Shown here one piece after another: positions 36,540 through 45,522 of a stretch of 64,000 nt of DNA. This DNA comes from Lachnospiraceae bacterium (GTDB lineage Bacteria > Bacillota > Clostridia > Lachnospirales > Anaerotignaceae): assembly GCA_003543235.1 (NCBI GenBank), contig DPJA01000036.1:62142-126141 (forward strand). Reading direction: 5' to 3'. Positions within the stretch are counted from its first letter, which is position 1. The number at the start of each line of letters is the position of its first letter. Position numbers and translations under genes: made by a program. The notes under the pieces were generated by a model. That model saw only the letters and a program-made list of their open reading frames with translations. It was not told the DNA's origin and searched no databases.

Positions 36540-38900
36540 CTATCCTAAAATTTCTTTCGCAACATCCACCGTTTTCTTTGCATCTTTTGCATAAAAGTCA
36601 GCACCTATCTGCATAGCATATTCTTCAGTTAAAACCGCACCACCAACAACAATTTTGCATTGATGCCCACTTTTTCTAATAGCGTCAATTGTTTCCTCCA
36701 TGCTTTTAAGAGTGGTTGTCATAAGAGCACTTAAACCAACAAGCTTTACGTCCTCTGCGATTGCAGTTTTAACAACGGTATCAACCGCCACATCTCTGCC
36801 AAGGTCAATCACCTGATATCCATAATTTTCAAGTATAACCTTAACAATATTTTTACCTATATCATGTATGTCACCTTTAACCGTAGCAAGTATTACTTTT
36901 CCTCTTGAAACAGACTCACTTCCCTTTAATAGTATGTTTCTTTTGATAACCTCAAAAGCCTCGCAAGACGCATTTGCTGCATTTATAAGCTGAGGAAGAA
37001 ATATTTCTTGCTTTTCATATCGTTCTCCAACCTTGTCAAGGGTAGGTATAAGCAATTCATTTATAATCTCAAGCTCGGATTTAGTTTTAAGAAGCTCCTC
37101 GGTTATCCTTGCCGTTTCCTCTTTCAAACCCTTACTAATTGCATAACCAATATCAATGGTTTTTTCCGTTTTTGTATCTACTATAGGTTCAGATGACTCT
37201 GTAAAACGCTCAATAAATTTTTCAGAATGTATATCCTCGCCATTTAAAACCTTAAATGCTGAAATAGCATCCATAATTGCCTTTTGGTTAGGATTTATAA
37301 TAGGTAAATCCAGACCATTTTCCATAGCCTGAACAAGGAAATTACAGGTTATAAGTTCTCTGTTTGGCAGACCAAAGGATATATTTGAAACACCTAAAAC
37401 AGTATGCAGTCCCAACTCATGTTTTACCTTGCGTACTGCATTGAGAGTTTCCCTTGCTTGCTCCTGTTGGGCAGATACCGTAAGGGTAAGGCAATCAATA
37501 AAAACATCCTCCTTAGGTATTCCATAGCTTAAAGCAGTGTTCAAAATTCTCTGTGCAATCTCAAATCTTTCCTCTGCTGTTTTAGGAATTCCTCTACTGT
37601 CTAAAGTAAGCCCAACCACTGCTGCACCATATTTTTTAACTATAGGCAGAATTTTTTCCATTACCTCTGCCTCTCCGTTAACGCTGTTTACAATTGCCTT
37701 GCCATTATAATATCTAAGCCCCGCCTCAATAGCTGTTACATCGGATGAATCTATTTGCAAAGGTAAATTAAGAACTCCCTGCAGCGTTTTAACTACCTTT
37801 ATCATCATTTCTCTTTCATCAATTCCTGGCATACCCACGTTAACATCCAATATGCTTGCCCCTGCCTCTGCCTGTTCAATTCCACGGCTAACTATATATT
37901 CAAGGTCGCACTCTTTTAATGCCTGTTGGAAACGCTTTTTACCTGTTGGATTGATTCTTTCACCAATTGGTCTGACCTCATTAACAGGTACAACCATACT
38001 TGGCGTGCAAAGTACACTTCTTGGAGTGACATCAATTTTTGATACCTTTACTCCATTCATGATTTTTTTCATGCAGCTTATATATTCAGGGGTTGTCCCA
38101 CAGCAACCTCCAATAATTTTGACACCTGCTTCAGCATATGGCCTCATATCCTCTGCAAAAATTTCTGGTGTTATATCGTAGCTATTGTCCTCGGGATTAG
38201 GCAGTCCTGCATTTGCCTTAACTATAATTGGTATTTTTGTATATGTGCAAAGTTCTCTTGCTATAGGCAAAATTTCTTTTGGTCCAAGGGAACAGTTAAT
38301 GCCCATTGCATCAACACCAAGTCCCTCCATAACATATGCCATAGCCTCAACTGTACAACCCGTAAAGGTTCTTCTATTTTCTTCAAAGGTCATTGTTACA
38401 AAAACCGGAAGGCTTGTATTTTCTTTTGCCGCAAGCACACCTGCTTTAAGCTCGTAAAGGTCAGTCATTGTTTCAAAAACAATAAGGTCTGCTCCAGCTT
38501 TTTCCCCAGCAACAACCATTTCCTTGAATATATCATATGCTTCATCAAATTTAAGTGCACCAACAGGTTCTAAAAGTTCTCCAATAGGGCCAATATCCAG
38601 TGCCGTATAGGCATTTGTACCCTCACAAGCTTTTTTCGCACAGCCAACTGAGGCACTGATTATGGCATCCACGCTATAATTTGTACCCTCTAATTTGTGT
38701 GCATTTGCCCCAAAGGTATTTGTGTATACAATGTCACTTCCTGCATCTATATACATTTTGTGAATGTTTGATATAATGTCACTATTGGTTATTGAAAGCA
38801 CCTCAGGTTGTTCCCCAAGCTTAAGCCCTCCAGCTTGAAGCATAGTTCCCATTGCACCATCCAAAAATATAAACTCTTTTTCTAGTAATTTTTTAATCAC
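36540..38900 (-). CDS. metH: Cobalamin-dependent methionine synthase lacking the reactivation domain
   Basis: 786 aa. In order: Hcy domain (FLDGAMGTMLQAGGLK; zinc Cys at GINCSLGP and GGCCGTTPEYI), pterin-binding domain (RPIGERINPTGKKRF; DVNVGMPGIDE), B12 cap and B12-binding domain with the DxHxxG motif (VKGDIHDIGKNIVKVIL). The E. coli enzyme (1227 aa) carries a C-terminal AdoMet reactivation domain; here it is absent and supplied by the upstream gene, which overlaps by 8 nt. It methylates homocysteine to methionine with methyl-THF. Confidence 0.96.
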   Translation of the reverse strand: MIKKLLEKEFIFLDGAMGTMLQAGGLKLGEQPEVLSITNSDIISNIHKMYIDAGSDIVYTNTFGANAHKLEGTNYSVDAIISASVGCAKKACEGTNAYTALDIGPIGELLEPVGALKFDEAYDIFKEMVVAGEKAGADLIVFETMTDLYELKAGVLAAKENTSLPVFVTMTFEENRRTFTGCTVEAMAYVMEGLGVDAMGINCSLGPKEILPIARELCTYTKIPIIVKANAGLPNPEDNSYDITPEIFAEDMRPYAEAGVKIIGGCCGTTPEYISCMKKIMNGVKVSKIDVTPRSVLCTPSMVVPVNEVRPIGERINPTGKKRFQQALKECDLEYIVSRGIEQAEAGASILDVNVGMPGIDEREMMIKVVKTLQGVLNLPLQIDSSDVTAIEAGLRYYNGKAIVNSVNGEAEVMEKILPIVKKYGAAVVGLTLDSRGIPKTAEERFEIAQRILNTALSYGIPKEDVFIDCLTLTVSAQQEQARETLNAVRKVKHELGLHTVLGVSNISFGLPNRELITCNFLVQAMENGLDLPIINPNQKAIMDAISAFKVLNGEDIHSEKFIERFTESSEPIVDTKTEKTIDIGYAISKGLKEETARITEELLKTKSELEIINELLIPTLDKVGERYEKQEIFLPQLINAANASCEAFEVIKRNILLKGSESVSRGKVILATVKGDIHDIGKNIVKVILENYGYQVIDLGRDVAVDTVVKTAIAEDVKLVGLSALMTTTLKSMEETIDAIRKSGHQCKIVVGGAVLTEEYAMQIGADFYAKDAKKTVDVAKEILG

Positions 38901-39570
38901 AGGTTATACCGTCCCTTCTGAATTGGCAGTTCATAAAATTGTTGCAATATTCGCAGCCTTTTTTCCGCTTAGTTACCTCTGTTTTTGAAAGCCCAATTAT
39001 TGCCGTAACAGATTTTGACGGAACAAGCATACCTCCGCCGTTTACGTTAATTCCGCATTTTTTTGCAGTATCCAGCACCATACAAAAATCCCTTTGCTGC
39101 TCTATGGGCATATCTCCATATCCCGGGCTAAAACGGTCGGTTAAAAACCAACCTTTATGTACCCACTGTTCTTCAATAATTTTTTCTATATTGTTGCATA
39201 TATTTTCAACCCCACTACTGCCACAGCTGTCTAATATAACAGCCTGTGCCATATCTTTTATCTGGGCTTTTCTAAGCATAGTTTCAAATTCAATGCCAAG
39301 TGTTGCTGCCATCATAACACATTTTTCACAACTGCAAAGCAACTCTGCAATGTCCTTACCTTGTGGCATAAACGTAGTTCCATTCAACAAAATTCCATTC
39401 TCTTTTTCAATGTCAAACACCTTATACGTATATCTTGGAACTGCAGTTTCTAAAACATTAGCCATTGCATCACTAATCATTTTATCAGTGACTTCGTCAA
39501 TTTTTCCGCCCTTATAGCCCAGGTATTTAAGCACCTCGTTTTTATTTATGTCTGTCAATATTTTATCCAT
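38893..39570 (-). CDS. Methionine synthase reactivation-domain protein
   Basis: 225 aa from the ATG at 39570 (SD gaggt); the longer GTG at 39582 falls on the SD. It matches the AdoMet-binding activation domain of MetH as a separate polypeptide. DRFSPGYGDMPIEQQ is the hallmark RxxPGY segment, and VPSKSVTAIIGL follows. The Cys-rich end (KGCEYCNNFMNCQFR) may bind a metal. It would reductively methylate inactive cob(II)alamin on MetH. First gene of the three-gene operon. Confidence 0.9.
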   Translation of the reverse strand: MDKILTDINKNEVLKYLGYKGGKIDEVTDKMISDAMANVLETAVPRYTYKVFDIEKENGILLNGTTFMPQGKDIAELLCSCEKCVMMAATLGIEFETMLRKAQIKDMAQAVILDSCGSSGVENICNNIEKIIEEQWVHKGWFLTDRFSPGYGDMPIEQQRDFCMVLDTAKKCGINVNGGGMLVPSKSVTAIIGLSKTEVTKRKKGCEYCNNFMNCQFRRDGITCD

Positions 39571-39591
39571 ACAGTACCTCACATTTTTAGC

Positions 39592-39609
39592 TACAATAAG
39601 CTTATTGTA
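39592..39609. promoter_or_regulatory. Palindromic operator at the metH operon start site
   Basis: TACAATAAGCTTATTGTA is an 18-bp perfect palindrome. It begins 2 nt past the -10 box and covers the expected transcription start, the position of a repressor site. No S-box or T-box leader fits in the short leader. Confidence 0.6.
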
Positions 39610-39611
39610 AC

Positions 39612-39640
39612 AGTATAGTTATTTAAAGATAAAATGTAAA
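39612..39640 (-). promoter_or_regulatory. Sigma-A promoter of the metH operon
   Basis: On the minus strand TTTACA (39640-39635), 17-nt spacer, TATACT (39617-39612). Confidence 0.8.
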
Positions 39641-39645
39641 GAAGA

Positions 39646-39670
39646 AAAAGACGGTATTTGACCGTCTTTT
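39646..39670 (-). terminator. Rho-independent terminator of feoAB
   Basis: 10-bp perfect stem (39646-39655 / 39661-39670) with a 5-nt loop. It overlaps the feoB stop codon and is followed on the minus strand by a T-rich tail. Confidence 0.85.
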
Positions 39671-41513
39671 ATAAAACCATACCCATTATATGAGCTATTA
39701 AATTTATTATTATACAAATTACAATTCCAACAATGGTAGGCAAAGCAAAAGCAATTAATGTCCACTTTGTACTGCCTGTTTCTTTTTTTATAGTCATAAG
39801 TGTTGTTGCACAAGGAAAATGATTGAGTGAAAACATAGTAACACAAATTGCCGTAACCATTGTCCATCCATTTTGAGTAAATATTCTGAAAATCTCTGCA
39901 TTTGATGAAATGTCCGTCAATGCTGTGCCATTGCTGTAATACATAAGCAAAATTGGCAATACAATTTCATTTGCAGGTATACCCAAAATAAATGCGGCCA
40001 ATATCATGCCATTCATTCCCATTATAAGCCCAAGTGGTTCTAAAAAGCGAGAGAAATTAAGTAGCAAAGAACTGCCACCAAATACAACATTCTGCATAAT
40101 CCATATAACTGCACCTGCCGGCACTGCCACCGTTACCGCACGCCCAAGCACAAACAGCGTTCTATCTAGCATACTATGCACAAGTATCTGTAATATCTGA
40201 GGTCTGCGATATGGTGGAAGTTCCAGTACAAAGCTGGACGGCACTCCCTTTAGTATTGTTTTAGACAATATTTTTGAGCAAATTAGTGTAATTCCTACCG
40301 ATATTATTATAAGCAACAAAACCATTGCCCCTGCCATAACCGAACTGCTTGTGCCTCTGGCTATAAACACACTTACAAGCAATATAATAGTAGGAAAGCG
40401 TCCGTTACATGGCACAAAATTGTTTGTTAGAATAGCAATAATCCTTTCCCTTGGTGTTTCAATAATTCTTGCCGATGTAACGCCTGCCGCATTGCACCCA
40501 AAGCCCATCATCATTGTAAGCACCTGTTTTCCGTGGGCATCTGCCCTTTTAAACAGTCCGTCAAGGTTAAATGCTATTCTTGGTAAAAACCCAACATCCT
40601 CTAAAAAAGTAAAAAGCGGAAAAAATATTGCCATAGGAGGAAGCATTACCGCTACTACCCATGAGGCTGTTTTAAACATACCATCTACCAAAATGCCACT
40701 TACCCAGTACGGTGTATTTTCAAGCAATTCCTTTAACATTTCATTGGTAGCTGCAAACATATTCATTAATAACGATGACGGATAGTTTGCCCCAACAATT
40801 GTTATCCAAAAAATAAGACCAAGAAGTAAAAGCATTATTGGTATACCAAATTTTTTAGACAAAACTATGCTGTCTGCCATTGACTGAAAATCTTTTGCCT
40901 TGCCGTTGGAAACAACTGCATCTGCTATATTTTTAGCACGTTTCAGTGTTTCAATACAACTCTCTTCAAAACTCATGCCAATTAGGTTGGTTTTAATGGG
41001 AACACACTTTTTTTCTCCATTTATAATATTTACCATTTCATGTTTAATTTCATCTATCCCCTCGCCACTACGTGCACACGTTTCTATAACAGATATTCCA
41101 AGTAGTTTTGAAAGCATATTGGTATCAATAAAAATTTCTCTTTTTTTTGCTTCATCCATAAGATTTAGGCATAATATAACGTTATCAGCAAGGTCAGCTG
41201 TCTGTATACATAAATTCAAATTTCTCTCAAGGCACGTTGCATCAGCAACAACCAATACAATATCTGCCTGCTTACTACAAATAAATTCTTTTGCAGCGTG
41301 TTCCTCAGCAATATCGCTTAAAAGTGAATAAACCCCTGGTAAGTCCACCATTTTAAAAGATATTCCATCTGCTTTAAAAAAGCCCTCAGCATTTACCACT
41401 GTTTTACCAGACCAGTTGCCTGTATGCTGATTAAGCCCCGTAAACGCATTGAATACCGTACTTTTTCCTGTGTTTGGATTTCCTGCAAGAGCAATTATAT
41501 ATTCATCTTTCAT
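39669..41513 (-). CDS. feoB: Ferrous iron transporter B
   Basis: 614 aa, shorter than the 773-aa E. coli protein. The N-terminal G domain has G1 GNPNTGKSTVFN, G3 DLPGVYSL and G4 NLMDEAKK. The C-terminal membrane part contains the two Gate motifs (MMGFGCNAAGVTSARI; FVPCNGRFPTIILL). GTP-stimulated Fe(II) uptake across the cytoplasmic membrane. Its ATG lies within the feoA end (11-nt overlap), so the genes are coupled. The DtxR-type regulator at 18.6 kb is a candidate repressor. Confidence 0.95.
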   Translation of the reverse strand: MKDEYIIALAGNPNTGKSTVFNAFTGLNQHTGNWSGKTVVNAEGFFKADGISFKMVDLPGVYSLLSDIAEEHAAKEFICSKQADIVLVVADATCLERNLNLCIQTADLADNVILCLNLMDEAKKREIFIDTNMLSKLLGISVIETCARSGEGIDEIKHEMVNIINGEKKCVPIKTNLIGMSFEESCIETLKRAKNIADAVVSNGKAKDFQSMADSIVLSKKFGIPIMLLLLGLIFWITIVGANYPSSLLMNMFAATNEMLKELLENTPYWVSGILVDGMFKTASWVVAVMLPPMAIFFPLFTFLEDVGFLPRIAFNLDGLFKRADAHGKQVLTMMMGFGCNAAGVTSARIIETPRERIIAILTNNFVPCNGRFPTIILLVSVFIARGTSSSVMAGAMVLLLIIISVGITLICSKILSKTILKGVPSSFVLELPPYRRPQILQILVHSMLDRTLFVLGRAVTVAVPAGAVIWIMQNVVFGGSSLLLNFSRFLEPLGLIMGMNGMILAAFILGIPANEIVLPILLMYYSNGTALTDISSNAEIFRIFTQNGWTMVTAICVTMFSLNHFPCATTLMTIKKETGSTKWTLIAFALPTIVGIVICIIINLIAHIMGMVL

Positions 41514-41763
41514 TTTCGTCCTCCCTGAGTATTTGATTTATTAAAATCTTATCTGCCTCCTCTTTTCTTAGGGCTATAAGTGTTCCTTTCACCAAAAATG
41601 CTGTTGTCCCCCCGTATACTCCCTTATACAACGGTACAATTACACTGCTAGGCGAAAACCCAAGGTCAAAAAACCTTATTCTCTCCTCCACATTTCCCTC
41701 CACAAACTTAACTACGCACCCTGTGTGCAATGGCACAGCAGATAATCTTGCTTCTTCTGCCAT
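41503..41763 (-). CDS. feoA: Ferrous iron transport protein A
   Basis: 86 aa, SH3-like FeoA domain with LSAVPLHTGCVVKFVEGN, ERIRFFDLGFSPSSVIVPLY and the small-hydrophobic end LIALRKEEADKI. It supports FeoB, probably by binding its cytoplasmic part. ATG with a strong SD (aaggagg). First gene of feoAB. Confidence 0.92.
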   Translation of the reverse strand: MAEEARLSAVPLHTGCVVKFVEGNVEERIRFFDLGFSPSSVIVPLYKGVYGGTTAFLVKGTLIALRKEEADKILINQILREDENER

Positions 41764-41873
41764 TTACTTTGCCTCCTTCTTGCAGGTAGTCACTATTAAT
41801 ATATATTCGGGACTATGTTTTTGTTACCATTTGTTTTATAATAAAGGAATCTTTATATTGAAGGGAAGCTTAT

Positions 41874-42371
41874 ATGTATAAACATCATTATATTTTTAAA
41901 CTAATTACTTTCATTAACAAAAAAAATAGCCTTAAAAAGACTATTCTATTTTTGGATACTTATTCTCCAAAGCTAGTTACTTGGATATTTTATTTTACCT
42001 TAGCATACCTAGCCATGAAACGGGATATTCGCATATTATATGTAGGGCTTATACCTTTAATTACTTTTTTGGTTGTTACCGTTACCCGGAATCTACTTAA
42101 CCTAAAACGACCTTTTGAAGAACTTGCTTTTAAACCTCTGCTGCCTCACTCTGTGGGTAGGGCGTGTCCAAGCAGACACGCTGCAAGCTCAGTTATAATT
42201 ACCTTTGCAGTATATTATATATGCCCTTCTCTTGGTATTTTCACAGGTATTTTAAGCATTATAATATGCTTTACCCGTGTACTTACAGGAGTACACTACC
42301 CTCGTGATGTAATATGCGGTGCATCCTTAGGAATAATTATAGGGTACATTAGCTTTTTCGTCTTGCTATGA
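41874..42371 (+). CDS. PAP2-family membrane phosphatase
   Basis: 165 aa with about five membrane helices. The three phosphatase motifs are visible: RNLLNLKRP (motif 1), CPSRHAAS (motif 2, catalytic His) and TRVLTGVHYPRDV (motif 3, catalytic His and Asp). It would dephosphorylate a lipid phosphate such as undecaprenyl-diphosphate or phosphatidylglycerol-phosphate on the outer face of the membrane. ATG with SD gaaggga. A lone gene, next to feoA on the other strand. Confidence 0.88.
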   Translation: MYKHHYIFKLITFINKKNSLKKTILFLDTYSPKLVTWIFYFTLAYLAMKRDIRILYVGLIPLITFLVVTVTRNLLNLKRPFEELAFKPLLPHSVGRACPSRHAASSVIITFAVYYICPSLGIFTGILSIIICFTRVLTGVHYPRDVICGASLGIIIGYISFFVLL

Positions 42372-42406
42372 CAGTTTTCTCAAAATCATTTAAAACATCA
42401 AAAAAA

Positions 42407-42472
42407 GCCTTGAGAAATTGTATCAAACACTGTTTCTGAATAAAATCACAGTGTTTCATGGTTTCTCAAGGC
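42407..42472 (-). terminator. Long terminator hairpin of the der-plsY-gpsA operon
   Basis: Outer 11-bp stem (42407-42417 / 42462-42472) with an inner 9-bp stem (42425-42433 / 42448-42456). On the minus strand a T7 run follows. It lies 8 nt past the gpsA stop. Confidence 0.88.
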
Positions 42473-42480
42473 AATATTAC

Positions 42481-43482
42481 TTATTTATGAACACTTTCAG
42501 ACTTTCCGTCACGCATCATTAGGTCCATTACCGCAACCCTTGCGTCTTTTCCTTCAAAAAGTACCTCATTAATTTCTTTTGTAATAGGCATATCCACATT
42601 ATACTTCTTAGCAAGGTCGTAGGCAGCTTTAGCAGTATTAACTCCTTCAACTACCATATGAACAGACTCAAGCGTTTCGTCAAGGCTTTTTCCTTCGCCA
42701 AGCATAATGCCTGCACGTCTGTTTCGTGAGTGCATACTTGTACAGGTAACTATAAGGTCACCTATACCACTAAGCCCCATAAATGTATTTGCTTGACCAC
42801 CCATAGCAACACCAAGTCTGCTTATTTCAGCCATTCCTCTTGTCATTAAAGCTGCCTTTGTATTGTCACCAAAGCCAAGACCATCGCTCATGCCTGCCGC
42901 CAGTGCAATTACATTTTTAAGTGCCGCACCAAGTTCCATGCCAATCATATCAGGGTTTGTATATAATCGGAATTTAGGATTCATAAATTCTTCTTGAACC
43001 ATTTTGGCAACTGCCATATCCTTACAGCTTATGGCACACGCTGTTGGTATATCTCGCCCTACCTCTTCAGCATGACTAGGACCTACAAGTGTACACAAAC
43101 TACATTGTGGAACGCATTCCTCAATGACCTGAGAAAGCCTTAAAAGACTATGATCTTCAAGCCCCTTTGCAACATTTACAAGCACCTGCTGCTTTTTTAA
43201 AAAAGGTGCAAATTTTTGCATATTAACCCTAACAAATTTTGATGGTATAGCAGTAATCACAATTTCTGCACCTTCAACAGCCTCTTGTGGGTCAGTAATA
43301 ATTTCAATACTTTCACGTATTTCAATGCCTGGCAAAAATTCCTTATGCTCGTGGTCGGCACGTATACGCTGTGCCTCTTCCTCTTTCCAGCTCCAAATTG
43401 TTACTTGATGTCCATATTTGTCAAGCATAACAGCCAGAGCCGTTCCCCAACTGCCCGAACCAATGACAGTTACCTTTTTCAT
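42481..43482 (-). CDS. gpsA: Glycerol-3-phosphate dehydrogenase [NAD(P)+]
   Basis: 333 aa, the normal length. Rossmann motif VIGSGSWGTALAVML; VGPSHAEEV; and the substrate-site segment AALKNVIALAAGMSDGLGFG with the catalytic Lys. It makes sn-glycerol-3-phosphate from dihydroxyacetone phosphate for phospholipid synthesis. It follows plsY, which uses this product, with der further upstream; this der-plsY-gpsA order is widespread in Firmicutes. Confidence 0.96.
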   Translation of the reverse strand: MKKVTVIGSGSWGTALAVMLDKYGHQVTIWSWKEEEAQRIRADHEHKEFLPGIEIRESIEIITDPQEAVEGAEIVITAIPSKFVRVNMQKFAPFLKKQQVLVNVAKGLEDHSLLRLSQVIEECVPQCSLCTLVGPSHAEEVGRDIPTACAISCKDMAVAKMVQEEFMNPKFRLYTNPDMIGMELGAALKNVIALAAGMSDGLGFGDNTKAALMTRGMAEISRLGVAMGGQANTFMGLSGIGDLIVTCTSMHSRNRRAGIMLGEGKSLDETLESVHMVVEGVNTAKAAYDLAKKYNVDMPITKEINEVLFEGKDARVAVMDLMMRDGKSESVHK

Positions 43483-43515
43483 ATGAAAAAACCTCCCCTA
43501 TATATCATCAACGAA

Positions 43516-44124
43516 TTATTTTTCTATATTCTTGCCAAAAAGTCTGTTTTCAGTTCCATTTTTAAGCCTATCTATGTTTGCACTGTGTTTATATATAGCC
43601 AACACAGCCATAACTGTAACAACAACTGTCATTTCTGCCTCTGCACCCATAATTGCACATACAATAGGTATAGAAATTGAAAACAATATGGACCCTACTG
43701 AAATAGTGCCAGAAAGCACAACACCAATAATTCCAGCCGCATATGTAATCAAAACTATCCATGGGTTAAAAACAACACCAAGTGCACCAATCATTCCTAC
43801 AGTTGCTGCAATACCTTTTCCACCCTTAAATTTAAGGTAAAATGGAAAATCGTGGCCTAACACCGCACCAAAAGAGGCATATACTCCTGCAATTACGCTG
43901 CCAAAAAGCTTATAACAAATTGTAAATGAAATTACAGATTTTAAAATATCACACGCAAATGTAACTGCACCTGCCCTTTTACCCAAGACTCTAAGAGCAT
44001 TTGTTGTGCCAAGGTTTCCACTGCCATGCTCTCTTATATCCACACGCATGACCTTGCCCACAACATATGCTGATTGAATACAACCAATAAAATAGCCTAT
44101 CACTAAGCATAAAATTCTAAACAT
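43516..44124 (-). CDS. plsY: Acyl-phosphate:glycerol-3-phosphate acyltransferase
   Basis: 202 aa, about five membrane helices. The family motifs are clear: GSGNLGTTNALRVLGKRAG and LGHDFPFYLKFKGGKGIA. It transfers an acyl group from acyl-phosphate to glycerol-3-phosphate, giving lysophosphatidic acid in the membrane. SD gaggaga before ATG, 12 nt after the der stop. Confidence 0.95.
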   Translation of the reverse strand: MFRILCLVIGYFIGCIQSAYVVGKVMRVDIREHGSGNLGTTNALRVLGKRAGAVTFACDILKSVISFTICYKLFGSVIAGVYASFGAVLGHDFPFYLKFKGGKGIAATVGMIGALGVVFNPWIVLITYAAGIIGVVLSGTISVGSILFSISIPIVCAIMGAEAEMTVVVTVMAVLAIYKHSANIDRLKNGTENRLFGKNIEK

Positions 44125-44136
44125 ATGACTCTCCTC

Positions 44137-45459
44137 TTACTTTTCCTTACGTTCTCTTACAATAAAGTGGATAGGCGTACCTACAAAACCAAATGCTTCT
44201 CTAAACTGATTTTCAATATATCTTCTATAGCTAAAGTGCATAAGTTCTCTGTCATTAACAAACAAAACAAATGTAGGCGGCTTAACACTAACCTGTGTAA
44301 CATAGTAAATTCTAAGCTGTTTACCCTTATCACTTGGTGGCTGCTGCATAGCTGTTGCTTCAATAAGCACGTCATTAAGCATACCTGTGCTTATTCTTAA
44401 CGCATGATTTTCGTGTACCGTTTTAATGGTTTCAAGCATTTTAGGTATTCTTTGTCCTGTAACTGCTGAAATAAATACCCTTGGTGCATATGGCATATAT
44501 GCAAGTTCATTTCCTATATCTTTAAGATGCTTATTCATTGTTTTATCATCTTTTTCAATCGAGTCCCATTTATTAACGGCAACAATAGCCGCCCTTCCAC
44601 GCTCATGAGCAATCCCTGCTATTTTTGTATCTTGGTCAGTAATGCCCTCATTTGCGTCAATGACAAGTATTGCCACATCGCACCTTTCAACCGCCGCAAC
44701 GGCACGGATAATGCTGAAACGTTCAATTTCTTCTTTAATCTTGCTTTTTCTTCGCATACCTGCAGTATCTATAAATACATATCTTTGCCCATCAACCTCA
44801 ATAGGAGTGTCAATTGCATCTCTGGTTGTACCAGGTATATCGCTTACAATAAGTCTATCCTCACCAAGTATTTTGTTTATAAGAGAAGATTTTCCTACAT
44901 TAGGCTTACCAATAATAGCAACCTTAATTTCATCATCATTTTGTTCTTCAACTTCTTCATCAGGAAATTCTTGTACCACTGCATCTAAAAGGTCACCCAA
45001 ACCAAGCATCTGCCCTGCGGAAATAGGAATAGGCTCACCAATGCCAAGGCTGAAAAACTCATAAATTTCAAGATTTTCCCTCCTCATATCATCTACCTTA
45101 TTAATAGCAAGCACAACAGGCTTCTTTGTACGTCTTAAAATATTTGCAACCTGGATATCATCATCAATTATTCCTTGCTTAATGTCGCACACAAAAATAA
45201 TTACATCAGCAGTTTCAATGGCAATTTCCGCCTGTTGAAGTATCTGCTTCAAAATAACATCTTCTGCACCTGGCTCCATGCCACCTGTATCTATAAGGGT
45301 AAATTTGTGACTTAACCATTCTACATCAGCATAAATTCTATCACGTGTTACACCCGGTGTGTCCTGTACTATAGAAATTCTTTCGCCAGCCAGTTTATTA
45401 AACAGCGTAGATTTACCCACATTTGGACGTCCTACTACTGCTACAATCGGTCTGCTCAT
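44137..45459 (-). CDS. der: Ribosome biogenesis GTPase Der
   Basis: 440 aa from the ATG at 45459 (SD gaggagg); the open frame extends to 45519 but without a convincing SD. Two tandem G domains with GRPNVGKSTLFN and GKPNVGKSSLIN in G1, DTGGMEPG and DTAGMRRK in G3, NKVD and NKWD in G4, then a C-terminal KH-like domain. It is essential for assembly of the large ribosomal subunit. Confidence 0.97.
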   Translation of the reverse strand: MSRPIVAVVGRPNVGKSTLFNKLAGERISIVQDTPGVTRDRIYADVEWLSHKFTLIDTGGMEPGAEDVILKQILQQAEIAIETADVIIFVCDIKQGIIDDDIQVANILRRTKKPVVLAINKVDDMRRENLEIYEFFSLGIGEPIPISAGQMLGLGDLLDAVVQEFPDEEVEEQNDDEIKVAIIGKPNVGKSSLINKILGEDRLIVSDIPGTTRDAIDTPIEVDGQRYVFIDTAGMRRKSKIKEEIERFSIIRAVAAVERCDVAILVIDANEGITDQDTKIAGIAHERGRAAIVAVNKWDSIEKDDKTMNKHLKDIGNELAYMPYAPRVFISAVTGQRIPKMLETIKTVHENHALRISTGMLNDVLIEATAMQQPPSDKGKQLRIYYVTQVSVKPPTFVLFVNDRELMHFSYRRYIENQFREAFGFVGTPIHFIVRERKEK

Positions 45460-45522
45460 ATTATATCCTCCTCTTAAAACCTTGGAACTTGTGTCCCAAT
45501 CCATATAACCCTTTGTCAAGGT

